Assembly: GCA_002304505.1 (NCBI GenBank)
Contig: NCEH01000027.1
Location: 1 to 34,693, forward strand
Origin: Rhizobiales bacterium 32-66-11
GTDB lineage: Bacteria; Pseudomonadota; Alphaproteobacteria; Rhizobiales; Xanthobacteraceae
DNA: 34,693 bases
Direction of reading: 5' to 3'
This document shows, in pieces, positions 1 through 7,678 of this stretch (position 1 is its first letter; every line of letters begins with the position of its first letter). Position numbers and translations under genes: made by a program. The notes under the pieces were generated by a model, which was given only the letters and a program-made list of their open reading frames with translations, did no database searches and had not been told where the DNA came from.

Positions 1-720
1 CCGCCGGGCGGGGAAGTGGACGACGTGCTGCCGTTTCTCCTGCAATATCAGGTGGAAGGGGTCATCATCACGTCGTCGGCCCTGTCCAGCAAGATGGCCA
101 ATGCGTGCGAGCGCAACAAGACGCCGGTCGTGCTGTTCAACCGCGCCACCTACAAGGAGGCGGTCTGCTCGGTGTGCTGCGCCAATGTGCAAGCCTCCTT
201 CGACCTGACGGAGCGCCTGATCGAGGCGGAGCACGACCGCTTCGCCATCATCGGCGGGCGGGCCGACACCTCGACCCACATCGAGCGCAAGCAGGGGCTG
301 GAAGAGGCGCTGGCGCGCCACGGCCTCGCGCTGGTGGGCGACGAGATGGGCGACAATACCTATGAGGGCGGTTTTGCCGCCGCCCTGCGGCTGCTGCGCT
401 TCCGGAAGCGGCCCAATGCCATCGTGTGCGTGAGCGACGTGATGGCCATGGGCGCGCTCGACGCGGCGCGGTTCGAACTGGGCCTGCGCGTGCCGCAGGA
501 TCTCTCCATCGTCGGCTTCGACGATATCCCCTCGGCCTCCTGGCCGAGCTACCAGCTCACCACGGTCCGCCAGCCGATCGACGCCATGATCGAGCGGTCC
601 CTGGCGCTGCTGTTCGACCCGGAGCGCAAGACCAAGCGCAAGGCCGTCACCGAGCGGCTTCCGGGCGAACTGATCGTGCGCGCCTCGGCGCTCATCGCCG
701 CGAAACACCCGGCGGAATAG
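1..720 (+). CDS. LacI/GalR-family transcriptional regulator, 5' end cut by window
   Basis: Effector-binding part of a LacI/GalR-type DNA-binding regulator. The frame is open from base 1, so the helix-turn-helix and true start lie outside the window; 239 residues are visible. Family signatures seen are VEGVIITSS, TPVVLFNR, RFAIIGG, the VSDVMAMGALDAAR stretch that forms part of the effector pocket, LSIVGFDDIP, and the C-terminal TTVRQPI segment. These match the periplasmic-binding-protein-like fold of LacI proteins, which bind a small sugar-like effector and release an operator. The gene ends 109 bp before a solute-binding protein gene. A perfect CG-centred palindrome in that gap is the natural operator candidate, so it probably controls the downstream binding protein and SDR. 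The effector cannot be read from sequence. Confidence 0.9.
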   Translation, partial: PPGGEVDDVLPFLLQYQVEGVIITSSALSSKMANACERNKTPVVLFNRATYKEAVCSVCCANVQASFDLTERLIEAEHDRFAIIGGRADTSTHIERKQGLEEALARHGLALVGDEMGDNTYEGGFAAALRLLRFRKRPNAIVCVSDVMAMGALDAARFELGLRVPQDLSIVGFDDIPSASWPSYQLTTVRQPIDAMIERSLALLFDPERKTKRKAVTERLPGELIVRASALIAAKHPAE

Positions 721-746
721 CCCCACGCGTGCCGGGACAACGCCCA

Positions 747-784
747 TTGACACGCGCGTGCGCCTGTGGATGCATACGTATGCA
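747..784 (+). promoter_or_regulatory. Promoter with overlapping LacI-type operator
   Basis: A consensus -35 hexamer TTGACA lies at 747-752. The region where a -10 box would fall (770-780) is occupied by the perfect 14-bp palindrome TGCATACGTATGCA (771-784), whose centre is CG, the arrangement typical of LacI/GalR operators. An overlapping second dyad, CGCCTGTG (761-768) with CACAGGCG (783-790), has a different centre. A repressor bound here would block RNA polymerase. Placement between a lacI-type gene and its probable target supports the role; no -10 box can be fixed with confidence. Confidence 0.65.
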
Positions 785-829
785 CAGGCGCTAGACCTGA
801 AAAACAAAACGTAAGGGGAGATGCCCAAA

Positions 830-2044
830 ATGAAGAAACTGTTCTCGCTTCCCGCGCTCGCGGTGGCCCTCGCGGCCGCCCTGCCGTTCGGCACCGCGCA
901 CGCCGCAGACGGCGTGAAGATCGGCGTGCTCACCGACATGTCCGGCCTGTTCTCGGATATTTCCGGCCAGGGCTCGGTCACCGCCGTGCAGATGGCCATC
1001 GACGATTTCGGCGGCAAGGTGCTCGGCCAGCCCATCGGCCTCGTCTATGCCGACACCCAGAACAAGGCCGACATCGGCGCCGGCATCGCCCGGCAATGGT
1101 ACGAGACCGACAATGTCGACATGATCACCGATATCTCCAACTCGGCGGTCGCCATCGCGGTGGTGGATATCGCCGCCGCGCTCAAGAAGATCGCCATCGT
1201 CGTCGGCGCCGCCACTTCGCGCATTTCCAACGACAAATGCACGCCCTATTCCATCCATTACGCCTTCGACACCATCTCCTGGGCCAATGTCACCGGCAAG
1301 GCGATCCTGAAGGACGGCGGCGACAGCTGGTTCTTCCTCACCACCGACTATGCCTTCGGCCTGGCGCTGGAGAAGGACACCGCGCAGATCGTCAAGGATG
1401 CCGGCGGCAAGGTGGTCGGCTCGGTGAAGACGCCGCTCAACACGCCCGACTTCTCCGCCTTCCTGCTCAGCGCCAAATCCTCCGGCGCCAAGGTGATCGC
1501 GCTCGCAAACTCCGGCGGCGACACCATCAATGCGGTGAAGCAGGCCGAGGAATTCAAGATCACCAAGGACGGCAAGCAGCGCCTCGCCGTGCTCGGCGGC
1601 TATATCACCGACATGCATTCCATCGGCCTGAAGACCGCCCAGGGCCTGCTCTACACGGAAGGCTTCTACTGGGATCTCAATGATGAGACCCGCGCCTGGT
1701 CCAAGCGCTTCTTCGAGAAGATCGGCCGCATGCCCACCGTCACCCAGGCGGCGGATTATTCCTCGGTGCTGCATTATCTCAAGGCGGTCGCCGCCGTCGG
1801 GTCCAAGGACAGCGACAAGGTGATGGCGCAGATGCGCAAGACCCCGGTCAACGACATGTTCGCCAAGAACGGCATCATCCGCGCCGACGGCCGCATGGTC
1901 CACGATATGTATCTGCTCCAGGTGAAGAAGCCGGAAGAGTCCAAGTATCCGTGGGACGACATGATCGTCAAAGCCGTGGTTCCCGGCGACGAGGCATTCC
2001 AATCGATGGAAAAGGGCTCCTGCCCGCTGGTCAAGCGCGGCTGA
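830..2044 (+). CDS. Branched-chain-type ABC transporter substrate-binding protein (orphan)
   Basis: Periplasmic solute-binding protein of the LivK/type I fold, 404 residues from the start chosen here. ATG 830 is preferred over the in-frame ATG 821 because the ribosome site AAGGGGAG (813-820) abuts 821 but sits 9 bases before 830. The protein then begins with a clean Sec signal peptide (MKKLF..., cleavage after AHA, about residue 25). The mature N terminus VKIGVLTDMSGLFSD is typical of the family, and the protein ends in the GSCPLV motif seen in a large alphaproteobacterial subfamily of these binding proteins. No permease or ATPase gene lies next to it; the neighbours are a LacI regulator and an SDR. 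It therefore either borrows a transporter encoded elsewhere or acts in another sensing role. The ligand is unknown. Confidence 0.88.
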   Translation: MKKLFSLPALAVALAAALPFGTAHAADGVKIGVLTDMSGLFSDISGQGSVTAVQMAIDDFGGKVLGQPIGLVYADTQNKADIGAGIARQWYETDNVDMITDISNSAVAIAVVDIAAALKKIAIVVGAATSRISNDKCTPYSIHYAFDTISWANVTGKAILKDGGDSWFFLTTDYAFGLALEKDTAQIVKDAGGKVVGSVKTPLNTPDFSAFLLSAKSSGAKVIALANSGGDTINAVKQAEEFKITKDGKQRLAVLGGYITDMHSIGLKTAQGLLYTEGFYWDLNDETRAWSKRFFEKIGRMPTVTQAADYSSVLHYLKAVAAVGSKDSDKVMAQMRKTPVNDMFAKNGIIRADGRMVHDMYLLQVKKPEESKYPWDDMIVKAVVPGDEAFQSMEKGSCPLVKRG

Positions 2045-2054
2045 GGACCGAGAA

Positions 2055-2145
2055 GCCGGTGCCTCGCCTGCCGCCCGTTCCGCCCCCATTCGCAGCCTGA
2101 CAGCGAACACGGGCACGGAACGCCGGCTGCGGGCGGGGCACCGGC
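2055..2145 (+). promoter_or_regulatory. Large imperfect hairpin between binding-protein and SDR genes
   Basis: Nested inverted repeats nearly fill this gap: GCCGGTGCC (2055-2063) pairs with GGCACCGGC (2137-2145), CCGCCCG (2071-2077) with CGGGCGG (2130-2136), TTCCG (2078-2082) with CGGAA (2116-2120), and TTCGC (2089-2093) with GCGAA (2103-2107). Together they form one long bulged stem. There is no T tract after it, so it is more likely an mRNA-stabilising or partial-termination element that keeps the binding-protein message more abundant than the downstream SDR message. Confidence 0.6.
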
Positions 2146-2169
2146 CCCCAACAATCAAGGGACACCATC

Positions 2170-2919
2170 ATGTTGCTGGAAGGAAAGGTCGTGGTCGTCA
2201 CCGGCGCGGCCACCCCGCGCGGGATCGGCTTTGCCACCGCGACCCGCTTCGCCCGCGAAGGCGCCCGCATCGCCATCCTCGACCTCGACGGCAAGGCCGC
2301 CAGCGATGCCGCGGCACGCCTCGGCACCGCGCACGCCGGGCTGGCCTGCAATGTCACCGACCCCGCCCAGTGCGCGCACGCCATCGGCGCCGTGCTCGCC
2401 CATTTCGGCGCGCTGGATATCGTGGTGAACAATGCCGGCGTCAGCCAGCCCACCCGCCTGATGGACGTGGACCGCGCCAATTACGACCTGGTGATGGATG
2501 CGAGCCTGCGCGGCACGTTCAACATGAGCCAGGCCATCGTGCCGCATTTCCGCGCCCAGCACGCCGGCGTGATCGTGTGCATCGGCTCGCTCGCGGCCTT
2601 GCGGGGCGGCGGCGTGTTCGGCGGTCCCCATTATGCCGCCGCCAAGGGGGGCGTGCACAGCCTCGCCAAATCCATGGCCCGGGAGCTCGCCGCCGACGGC
2701 ATCCGCGTCAATGCGATCGCGCCCGGGCTGGTCGATACCGACATCTTCCAGGGCCAGCTGACGCCGGAGCGGCGCCGCGCGGTGGAAGAGGCGGTGCCCA
2801 TGGGCCGGCTCGCCCGCGCGGAGGAGATCGCCGATGCCTGCCTGTTCCTCGCGAGCGACCTTTCCAGCTACGTCACCGGCGCCGTGCTGGATGTGAACGG
2901 CGGGCTGCACATGCATTGA
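2170..2919 (+). CDS. SDR-family NAD(P)-dependent oxidoreductase
   Basis: Classical short-chain dehydrogenase/reductase of 249 residues, the usual family length. Visible signatures: cofactor-binding TGAATPRGIG near the N terminus, an acidic residue after strand 2 (ILDLDG), which favours NAD over NADP, the NNAGVS motif, and a catalytic Ser140/Tyr155/Lys159 set (CIGSLAAL and YAAAK). The segment between Ser and Tyr is slightly longer than usual and glycine-rich. The C terminus DVNGGLHMH matches the family's end region. Start ATG 2170 follows AAGGG. The gene is downstream of the orphan binding protein and probably in the same LacI-controlled unit, so it likely oxidises a polyol or sugar-like compound; substrate not identifiable. 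Confidence 0.9.
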   Translation: MLLEGKVVVVTGAATPRGIGFATATRFAREGARIAILDLDGKAASDAAARLGTAHAGLACNVTDPAQCAHAIGAVLAHFGALDIVVNNAGVSQPTRLMDVDRANYDLVMDASLRGTFNMSQAIVPHFRAQHAGVIVCIGSLAALRGGGVFGGPHYAAAKGGVHSLAKSMARELAADGIRVNAIAPGLVDTDIFQGQLTPERRRAVEEAVPMGRLARAEEIADACLFLASDLSSYVTGAVLDVNGGLHMH

Positions 2920-2951
2920 GGCCGGTGATGCCGCCTCGCGCGGCCGCGGCC

Positions 2952-2972
2952 GCCGGGCCCATCGCGCCCGGC
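2952..2972. terminator. Hairpin between convergent genes
   Basis: GCCGGGC (2952-2958) and GCCCGGC (2966-2972) form a 7-bp GC stem with a 7-base loop in the 67-bp gap between the SDR stop (2919) and the stop of the opposing PPK2 gene (2987). Its position suggests a bidirectional terminator, but neither side has a T tract. Confidence 0.4.
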
Positions 2973-2986
2973 AGGCCCCGCCGGCC

Positions 2987-4492
2987 TCAGCCCAAGGCCT
3001 CTTCCAGCCGGTCGGCGATGGTGCGCAGCACCTTCACGCGGGCGAAATGCTTGTTCTCCGCCTCCACCAGGGTCCAGGGGGCATAGAAGGTGCTGGTGCG
3101 ATCCACCATGTCCGTCACGGCCTGTTCGTAGAGCGGCCATTTCTCCCGGTTGCGCCAATCCTCCGGCGTCAGCTTGAAGCGCTTGTAGGCGACGCGCTCG
3201 CGCTCGGCGAAGCGGCGGGCCTGCTCGTCCGGGCTGATGGCGAGCCAGAATTTCGCCAGCACATAGCCGCCTTCGTGGAGCTGGCGTTCGAAATCATTGA
3301 TTTCGCCATAGGCCCGGCTCCAGTCCTCCTGCGGGGTCAGTTTCTCCACCCGCTCCACCAGCACCCGGCCATACCAGGAGCGGTCGAACACGGCGGTGGA
3401 GCCGCGCGCGGGAATGCGCCGCCAGAAGCGCCACAGATAGGGCCGCGCGCGCTCCTCGTCGGTGGGGGCGGAAATGGGATGGACGCGGAAATGGCGCGGG
3501 TCCAGCGCCTCGCGCAGGCGCATGATGGTGCTGCTCTTGCCGGCCGCGTCGCTGCCCTCGAAGGCGCACACGAGGCCCCGCTTGGCGAAGGCGCGCGAAT
3601 TGGTGAGGTGGGTGATGCGCTGCTGCTCCACGTCGATCTGCGCGCGATAGCTCGCCTCGTCGAGCTTCTGGCTGAAATCGAGGGTGGAGAGGATGCTGAC
3701 CGCAGGCAGCGCCGCCGGGATCGGTGGGGGATGGGCCGGCGCGCTGGCCGGCGCGGGAACCGCGCATTCCGCCCGCGGCATGGCGGTCGCCCCGATCAAG
3801 ACTTCCATCAGCGCATTGCCGACCGCGATCGCGCAATAATGCGGATCGGCCGCCGGCACGATGGTCCAGGGGGCGATGCCCGTGGAGGTCTGGCGGAACG
3901 CCTCGGCGGCGCTCGCCTCCAGCCGGCGGCGGGTCTTCCTGCTGGAGATGCGTGTCCATTCCCGCACCACCGGCCGGTCATAAGGCCCTTCGTCCAGCGC
4001 CTTCAGCCGCGCCTTGGCGTCCTCGGGGTCGAGATAGAGCCACAATTTCAGCAGCAGCACGCCTTCGGCATGCAGCATCGCCTCGAAATGATTGATCGCG
4101 TCCAGGGCCTGGGTGAGCTCCGCCCCGTCGGGACCGCCGAGGGCATGGGTTTCGAGCGGCGCGTGGTACCAGGAGCCGAGGATGATGCCGATGTCCCCAT
4201 GGGCCGGCATGTCGCGCCAATATTTCCAGATCGCCGGGCGCGCCCGCTCCTCATCGGTCGGCGCCTCATAGGTGAGGGTGGCGAGCTTGCGCGCATCCAG
4301 CCAGCCGTAGAGCTGGTTGAGAATCGCCCCCTTGCCCACGCCGTCCGCCCCATTGATGAGAATGAGGATGGTGCAGCGTTTCTGCGCGATCAGCTCGGAC
4401 TGGAGGTCCAGCAGCCCTTCGCGCAGGCCAGGTTCCAGGGCCTTGAAGCTCGCTTTATCGAGGCTGCGCTCGATCTTCATGGAATCGAACAT
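2987..4492 (-). CDS. pap: Polyphosphate:AMP phosphotransferase (two-domain PPK2)
   Basis: Tandem PPK2 protein of 501 residues, the length of class II PPK2 enzymes, which transfer phosphate from polyphosphate to AMP and give ADP. Domain 1 (about residues 10-225) has the P-loop GADGVGKGAIL; domain 2 (about 275-500) has GSDAAGKSSTIM. Both contain the family APTDEERARP segment. Domain 2 carries FDRSWYGRVLVERV with its Asp-Arg pair, while domain 1 has ILGSWYHAPLETHA without it, so domain 2 is likely the active one, as expected for the class. A proline/alanine-rich linker separates them. An internal ATG at codon 5 is an alternative start; neither has a strong ribosome site. It is transcribed alone, divergent from the chitinase-like gene, and likely serves nucleotide recycling in the cytoplasm. 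Confidence 0.9.
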   Translation of the reverse strand: MFDSMKIERSLDKASFKALEPGLREGLLDLQSELIAQKRCTILILINGADGVGKGAILNQLYGWLDARKLATLTYEAPTDEERARPAIWKYWRDMPAHGDIGIILGSWYHAPLETHALGGPDGAELTQALDAINHFEAMLHAEGVLLLKLWLYLDPEDAKARLKALDEGPYDRPVVREWTRISSRKTRRRLEASAAEAFRQTSTGIAPWTIVPAADPHYCAIAVGNALMEVLIGATAMPRAECAVPAPASAPAHPPPIPAALPAVSILSTLDFSQKLDEASYRAQIDVEQQRITHLTNSRAFAKRGLVCAFEGSDAAGKSSTIMRLREALDPRHFRVHPISAPTDEERARPYLWRFWRRIPARGSTAVFDRSWYGRVLVERVEKLTPQEDWSRAYGEINDFERQLHEGGYVLAKFWLAISPDEQARRFAERERVAYKRFKLTPEDWRNREKWPLYEQAVTDMVDRTSTFYAPWTLVEAENKHFARVKVLRTIADRLEEALG

Positions 4493-4821
4493 GAAATTCC
4501 CGTCTGCTGCCGAGCGTCAATCTCCGGCTGCGCGGACTGAGCGTCAAGGGGGCCGTCGTGCGGGCGCTTTGCGGGGCGTCAACGGCAAAAATACGATACT
4601 ACCTCCGAAAGACCAGCGTCTTCAGGCAGACCGGGACCTTCCTTTACTGTTCAGTGGAAAATACTGATTGGTTAAATTTTCCCGATTGAACCAATTGGTT
4701 GAGAAATTGGCCTGTAAAAGCCGCTCGACAATCCCCACTCGCTTCCGCCATGCTGGCGTCACCCGGATGCGTTAATGATTCAGATCAGAACGCATTCTTG
4801 GTGGCGGGGCGGGAGGCGGGC
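4493..4821. other. Divergent intergenic control region
   Basis: Gene-free stretch of 329 bp between the PPK2 gene and the GH18 gene. Its first half is unremarkable, but about 4640-4700 is strikingly AT-rich for this genome and holds the repeats listed separately. It must contain promoters for both genes; no clear -35/-10 pair could be fixed. An in-frame TTG at 4699 and ATG at 4750 would extend the GH18 gene, but lack a good ribosome site. Confidence 0.6.
4667..4700 (+). promoter_or_regulatory. AT-rich operator-like repeat upstream of GH18 gene
   Basis: ATTGGTT occurs at 4667-4673 and again at 4694-4700, 27 bp apart, and its complement AACCAAT at 4689-4695. AACCAATTGGTT (4689-4700) is a perfect 12-bp palindrome. 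Spacing of roughly 2.5 helical turns and the AT-rich setting suggest cooperative binding by a regulator of the chitinase-like gene; no family could be assigned. Confidence 0.45.
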
Positions 4822-7362
4822 ATGTCGAGCGGGAACACTGGAACCGTAACGAGCGCGCTGAATGATGACGAATGGGACGCGGAAGCGCAGCGCCAACAGG
4901 GCGATCCCGGCATCGTTACCGCCCTGACCTGGGCATGGAGCACGAATACCGTGCTCGACTTCGATCCCACCTGCGATACGCTGGATTTCGGCTGGTTTTC
5001 CGCCGAAACGTTCACGGTGGCGGAAGTCGCCGGCTCGGTGGTTATTTCCATCCCCTCCAGCGCCGAAACCTATACGCTGCGCGGTGTCACCCTGGCAGAG
5101 CTTTCGCTGGCCAATATCTCCGCGCTGAACGCCTCGGCGCTGGTGGCCTGGAGCCGCATCCTCGATCCCGGCGACGGCGCCTTCGGCGGCAATGCCGGCC
5201 TCGGCAAGGAAATCGACATCCATTGGGGCTGGGCGACCCACGAAACCATCGCTTTCGACCCCGCCCACGACCTGCTCGATTTTGGCTGGATCGGCGCCGC
5301 CAGCTTCACCCTGTCGGAGGTGAATGGTTCGACGGTGATCGCCCTTCCGGCCAGCGGCCAAACCTATACGCTGAGCGGCGTCGGGCTGGCCGAACTCTCC
5401 TTGTCCAACATCACCGCCGACGATGCCTCGGCGCTGATGGCCTGGACCACCGCGCTCTCCGCCGCCCATGCCGCGCAGGATGACGCGGGCGGCACGACCA
5501 GCCCGACGGCCCCCGTAGACCTGCCCATGGACCTGCCGGTGGACCTTCCTGTCGAAACGCCGGCCCCGCCGCCGGTGGTCGAAGCGCCCGTGGCCGACAC
5601 TCCCGTGGTGGAGGCGCCGGTCGTCCAGCCCCCGGTCAGCGAAACGCCATCTCGCGAAACTCCCGTTACGGAAACGCCCGTGGTCGAAACGCCGGTGGCG
5701 GAGGTGCCGCCCGCCGAGACGCCTTCGGCCGGCACGCCCGTGGAGACGCCTGCCAGCGGGGCGAAGGGGCCGATCCTCGCCGGCTATTATGCCGACTGGA
5801 CCGTCTACGACCACAATTACACCATTTCCGACGTGCCCGCCGACAAGCTCACCAACCTCATCTATGCCTCGGCCAATATCGACGCCTCCGGCCACATGGT
5901 GCTGGTTGATCCCTATAGCGACACGCAGATGCTGTTCTCCGCCGCCGACAGCGTGGACGGCATCGCCGATAAGGCGGGCCAGGGCTTGGCAGGGAGCTTC
6001 AACCAGATCGTGGAACTGAAGGCCGCGCATCCCGACCTGAAGGTCTCCATGATGATCGGCGGCTGGACCCTCTCCGCCCATTTCAGCGACACCGCCGCAA
6101 CCGCCGCAGGGCGGGACACGTTCGCTCAGTCGGTGGTGGATTTCCTCAAGACCTATCCCATGTTCGACGGCGTGGACCTCGATTGGGAATTTCCCGGCGG
6201 CGAGGGTCTGGCGGGCAATTCGGTGCGCCCGGACGACGGCGCCAATTACGCCCTCCTGGTCGCGGACCTGCGCCATGCCCTCGACGGGCTGGAGGCCGAA
6301 ACCGGGCGCGACTACACCATCTCCGTGGCCTCCCCGGTGGGCGCGACGAAGATCGCCAATTTCAATCTCGCCGGCCTCGATCCCTATGTGGATTGGTTCA
6401 ATGTGATGGCCTACGATTTCCACGGCACCTGGGACAGCACCACCGGCCATCTGGCGCCGCTGCTGGATTCCGCAGACGGAACGGGCATCGAGAGCGCGGT
6501 CGCGCAATATCTCGCGGTCGGCATCGACCCCGGCAAGATGGTGCTCGGCGCGCCGCTCTATACCGCCGCCTGGAGCGGGGTGGCGGACGGCGGGGACGGC
6601 GGGCTCGATGCCGCCAGCACGGGATTTCCCGTCGGCTCCTCGGTCGGCCATTATGATTATGCCGACATCCTCGCCAAGCTTGAGGACCCGAACAGCGGCT
6701 GGTCGCTCTATTGGGACGACGATGCCCAGGCGGCCTATGTCTACAATGCCAAGCTCGGGATCTTCTCGTCGGTGGAGACCCCCGCCTCGGTGGCGATGAA
6801 GGCGGAATGGGCCCAGTCCCAGGGGCTCGGCGGCATGATGTTCTACGATCTCTCGGGCGATGCGACCGGCAGTTCGCAGAGCTTGGTGAAGGCGGCCTAT
6901 GACAGCTGGGTGCAGGGCAAGTCGTTCTCGGAGGTCGCCAATGCCTCCAGCCTGACGCCGGATAAGGTGATCGGCGGCAATGGCGTGCTGGACAGTGTAG
7001 TCGCCGCCGCGCCCGTGGCCCATGCGCCGGAGACCATCGACATCACCTGGAACTGGGGCAAGCAGGAAGTAATCACCGACTTCCAGCCCACCACCGACGT
7101 GCTGAATTTCGGCTGGGTGCCGGCGGACAGCGTTGTGCTGAGCGAAGTCAATGGCTCCACGGTGATCGCCCTGCCGGAAAATCTGCGCACCTACACGCTG
7201 AAAGGCGTGGCGCTGGACCAGCTGAGCCTCGCCAATGTCACCGGCCATGATTCCAGCATCATCGACGAATGGAGCGCCACCCTCGACGCCGCCCACAAGG
7301 CGGCGGATGCGCAGGCCGCGCTTCTGGGGGTCTCGGCCGACACCCATGTGGCGCTTGGCTGA
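4822..7362 (+). CDS. GH18 chitinase-like protein with three DFDP/DFGW repeat domains
   Basis: Glycoside hydrolase family 18 protein, 846 residues from ATG 4822, chosen because GGAGG (4812-4816) sits 5 bases upstream. Order: repeat 1 (about residues 36-115), repeat 2 (132-215), a Pro/Thr/Val/Glu linker (about 232-312), the GH18 barrel (about 316-700), and repeat 3 (about 739-825). The barrel starts ILAGYYADW, has SMMIGGW, and contains the catalytic DGVDLDWE motif with Asp452, Asp454 and the acid Glu456, then NVMAYDFHGTWD, so it should be active on beta-1,4-GlcNAc polymers. The repeats read TW.W....V..FDP..D.LDFGW...., ending in YTL.GV.L..LSL.N. and resemble acidic beta-roll-like caps of secreted proteins. 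No signal peptide is seen, so type I export is a reasonable guess. The repeats may bind substrate or aid export. Confidence 0.85.
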   Translation: MSSGNTGTVTSALNDDEWDAEAQRQQGDPGIVTALTWAWSTNTVLDFDPTCDTLDFGWFSAETFTVAEVAGSVVISIPSSAETYTLRGVTLAELSLANISALNASALVAWSRILDPGDGAFGGNAGLGKEIDIHWGWATHETIAFDPAHDLLDFGWIGAASFTLSEVNGSTVIALPASGQTYTLSGVGLAELSLSNITADDASALMAWTTALSAAHAAQDDAGGTTSPTAPVDLPMDLPVDLPVETPAPPPVVEAPVADTPVVEAPVVQPPVSETPSRETPVTETPVVETPVAEVPPAETPSAGTPVETPASGAKGPILAGYYADWTVYDHNYTISDVPADKLTNLIYASANIDASGHMVLVDPYSDTQMLFSAADSVDGIADKAGQGLAGSFNQIVELKAAHPDLKVSMMIGGWTLSAHFSDTAATAAGRDTFAQSVVDFLKTYPMFDGVDLDWEFPGGEGLAGNSVRPDDGANYALLVADLRHALDGLEAETGRDYTISVASPVGATKIANFNLAGLDPYVDWFNVMAYDFHGTWDSTTGHLAPLLDSADGTGIESAVAQYLAVGIDPGKMVLGAPLYTAAWSGVADGGDGGLDAASTGFPVGSSVGHYDYADILAKLEDPNSGWSLYWDDDAQAAYVYNAKLGIFSSVETPASVAMKAEWAQSQGLGGMMFYDLSGDATGSSQSLVKAAYDSWVQGKSFSEVANASSLTPDKVIGGNGVLDSVVAAAPVAHAPETIDITWNWGKQEVITDFQPTTDVLNFGWVPADSVVLSEVNGSTVIALPENLRTYTLKGVALDQLSLANVTGHDSSIIDEWSATLDAAHKAADAQAALLGVSADTHVALG

Positions 7363-7384
7363 GGCGCATGGGTGAGGCGAGAGC

Positions 7385-7408
7385 GCCGGTCTGGAGCCGG
7401 CTGCTTTT
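7385..7408 (+). terminator. Weak terminator candidate after GH18 gene
   Basis: GCCGG (7385-7389) and CCGGC (7397-7401) form a short stem with a 7-base loop, followed by TGCTTTT. Stem and T tract are both modest. Confidence 0.35.
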
Positions 7409-7468
7409 GCATGCACGGGACATCATAAGGGCCAGTTCTGCCTATTTTCAGCCCACGATGCCCCTCCT

Positions 7469-7486
7469 GCGTGCAGTGCCGCACGC
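7469..7486. promoter_or_regulatory. Dyad upstream of sigma-54 promoter, possible activator site
   Basis: GCGTGC (7469-7474) and GCACGC (7481-7486) form an 18-bp dyad with a 6-bp centre. It lies about 75 bp before the predicted transcription start, where enhancer sites of sigma-54 activators such as NtrC are often found. It does not match the textbook NtrC order (GCAC first, GTGC second), so the assignment is only positional. Confidence 0.25.
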
Positions 7487-7526
7487 GGGCGGCAACGGAA
7501 CCCATTGAGTCTGCGTCGACCGCAAC

Positions 7527-7542
7527 TGGCACGCGATTTGCT
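7527..7542 (+). promoter_or_regulatory. Sigma-54 (RpoN) -24/-12 promoter
   Basis: TGGCACGCGATTTGCT matches the sigma-54 consensus TGGCACG-N4-TTGCW with no mismatch: GG at 7528-7529 and GC at 7540-7541 are separated by exactly 10 bases. The predicted start is near 7553, just before the riboswitch. Sigma-54 promoters need an ATP-driven activator; for a nitrogen-scavenging operon NtrC is the obvious candidate. Confidence 0.85.
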
Positions 7543-7555
7543 CAACTAAGGGCAG

Positions 7556-7678
7556 AGTTGGCGGCTAGGGTTCCGGCATTGCATTCCGCGATGCGCTGGT
7601 CCGAGAGCTGCCACCGGTCCGGGAGACATCCGGCCGGGTGCACGGCGGGATAAAAGCCCGGGAGACCTCGGTGGCCAA
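7556..7678 (+). promoter_or_regulatory. Guanidine-I (ykkC) riboswitch
   Basis: The leader carries the conserved blocks of the guanidine-I aptamer in order: CTAGGGTTCCG (7565-7575), CTGGTCCGAGAG (7596-7607), and ACGGCGGGATAAAAGCCCGG with GAGA following (7642-7665). A closing stem can form between TTGGC (7558-7562) and GCCAA (7674-7678), with a bulged inner part. This class senses free guanidinium and in proteobacteria commonly precedes guanidine carboxylase operons or exporters, which fits the genes downstream. It sits between the sigma-54 promoter and the first gene of the importer. Confidence 0.92.

Noticed and set aside
4699..4821. TTG-initiated 41-residue extension of the GH18 protein
   Set aside because: No ribosome site at TTG 4699, it overlaps the operator-like palindrome, and ATG 4822 has GGAGG at proper distance.
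4780..7416. Long open frame (878 codons) on the - strand opposite the GH18 gene
   Set aside because: Low-complexity Gly/His/Arg-rich product with no motif; the + strand has intact GH18 catalytic residues and a ribosome site.
7469..7486. NtrC binding site as a firm call
   Set aside because: It is a dyad in the right place, but its half-sites run in the opposite order to the NtrC consensus, so it is listed only as a weak candidate.
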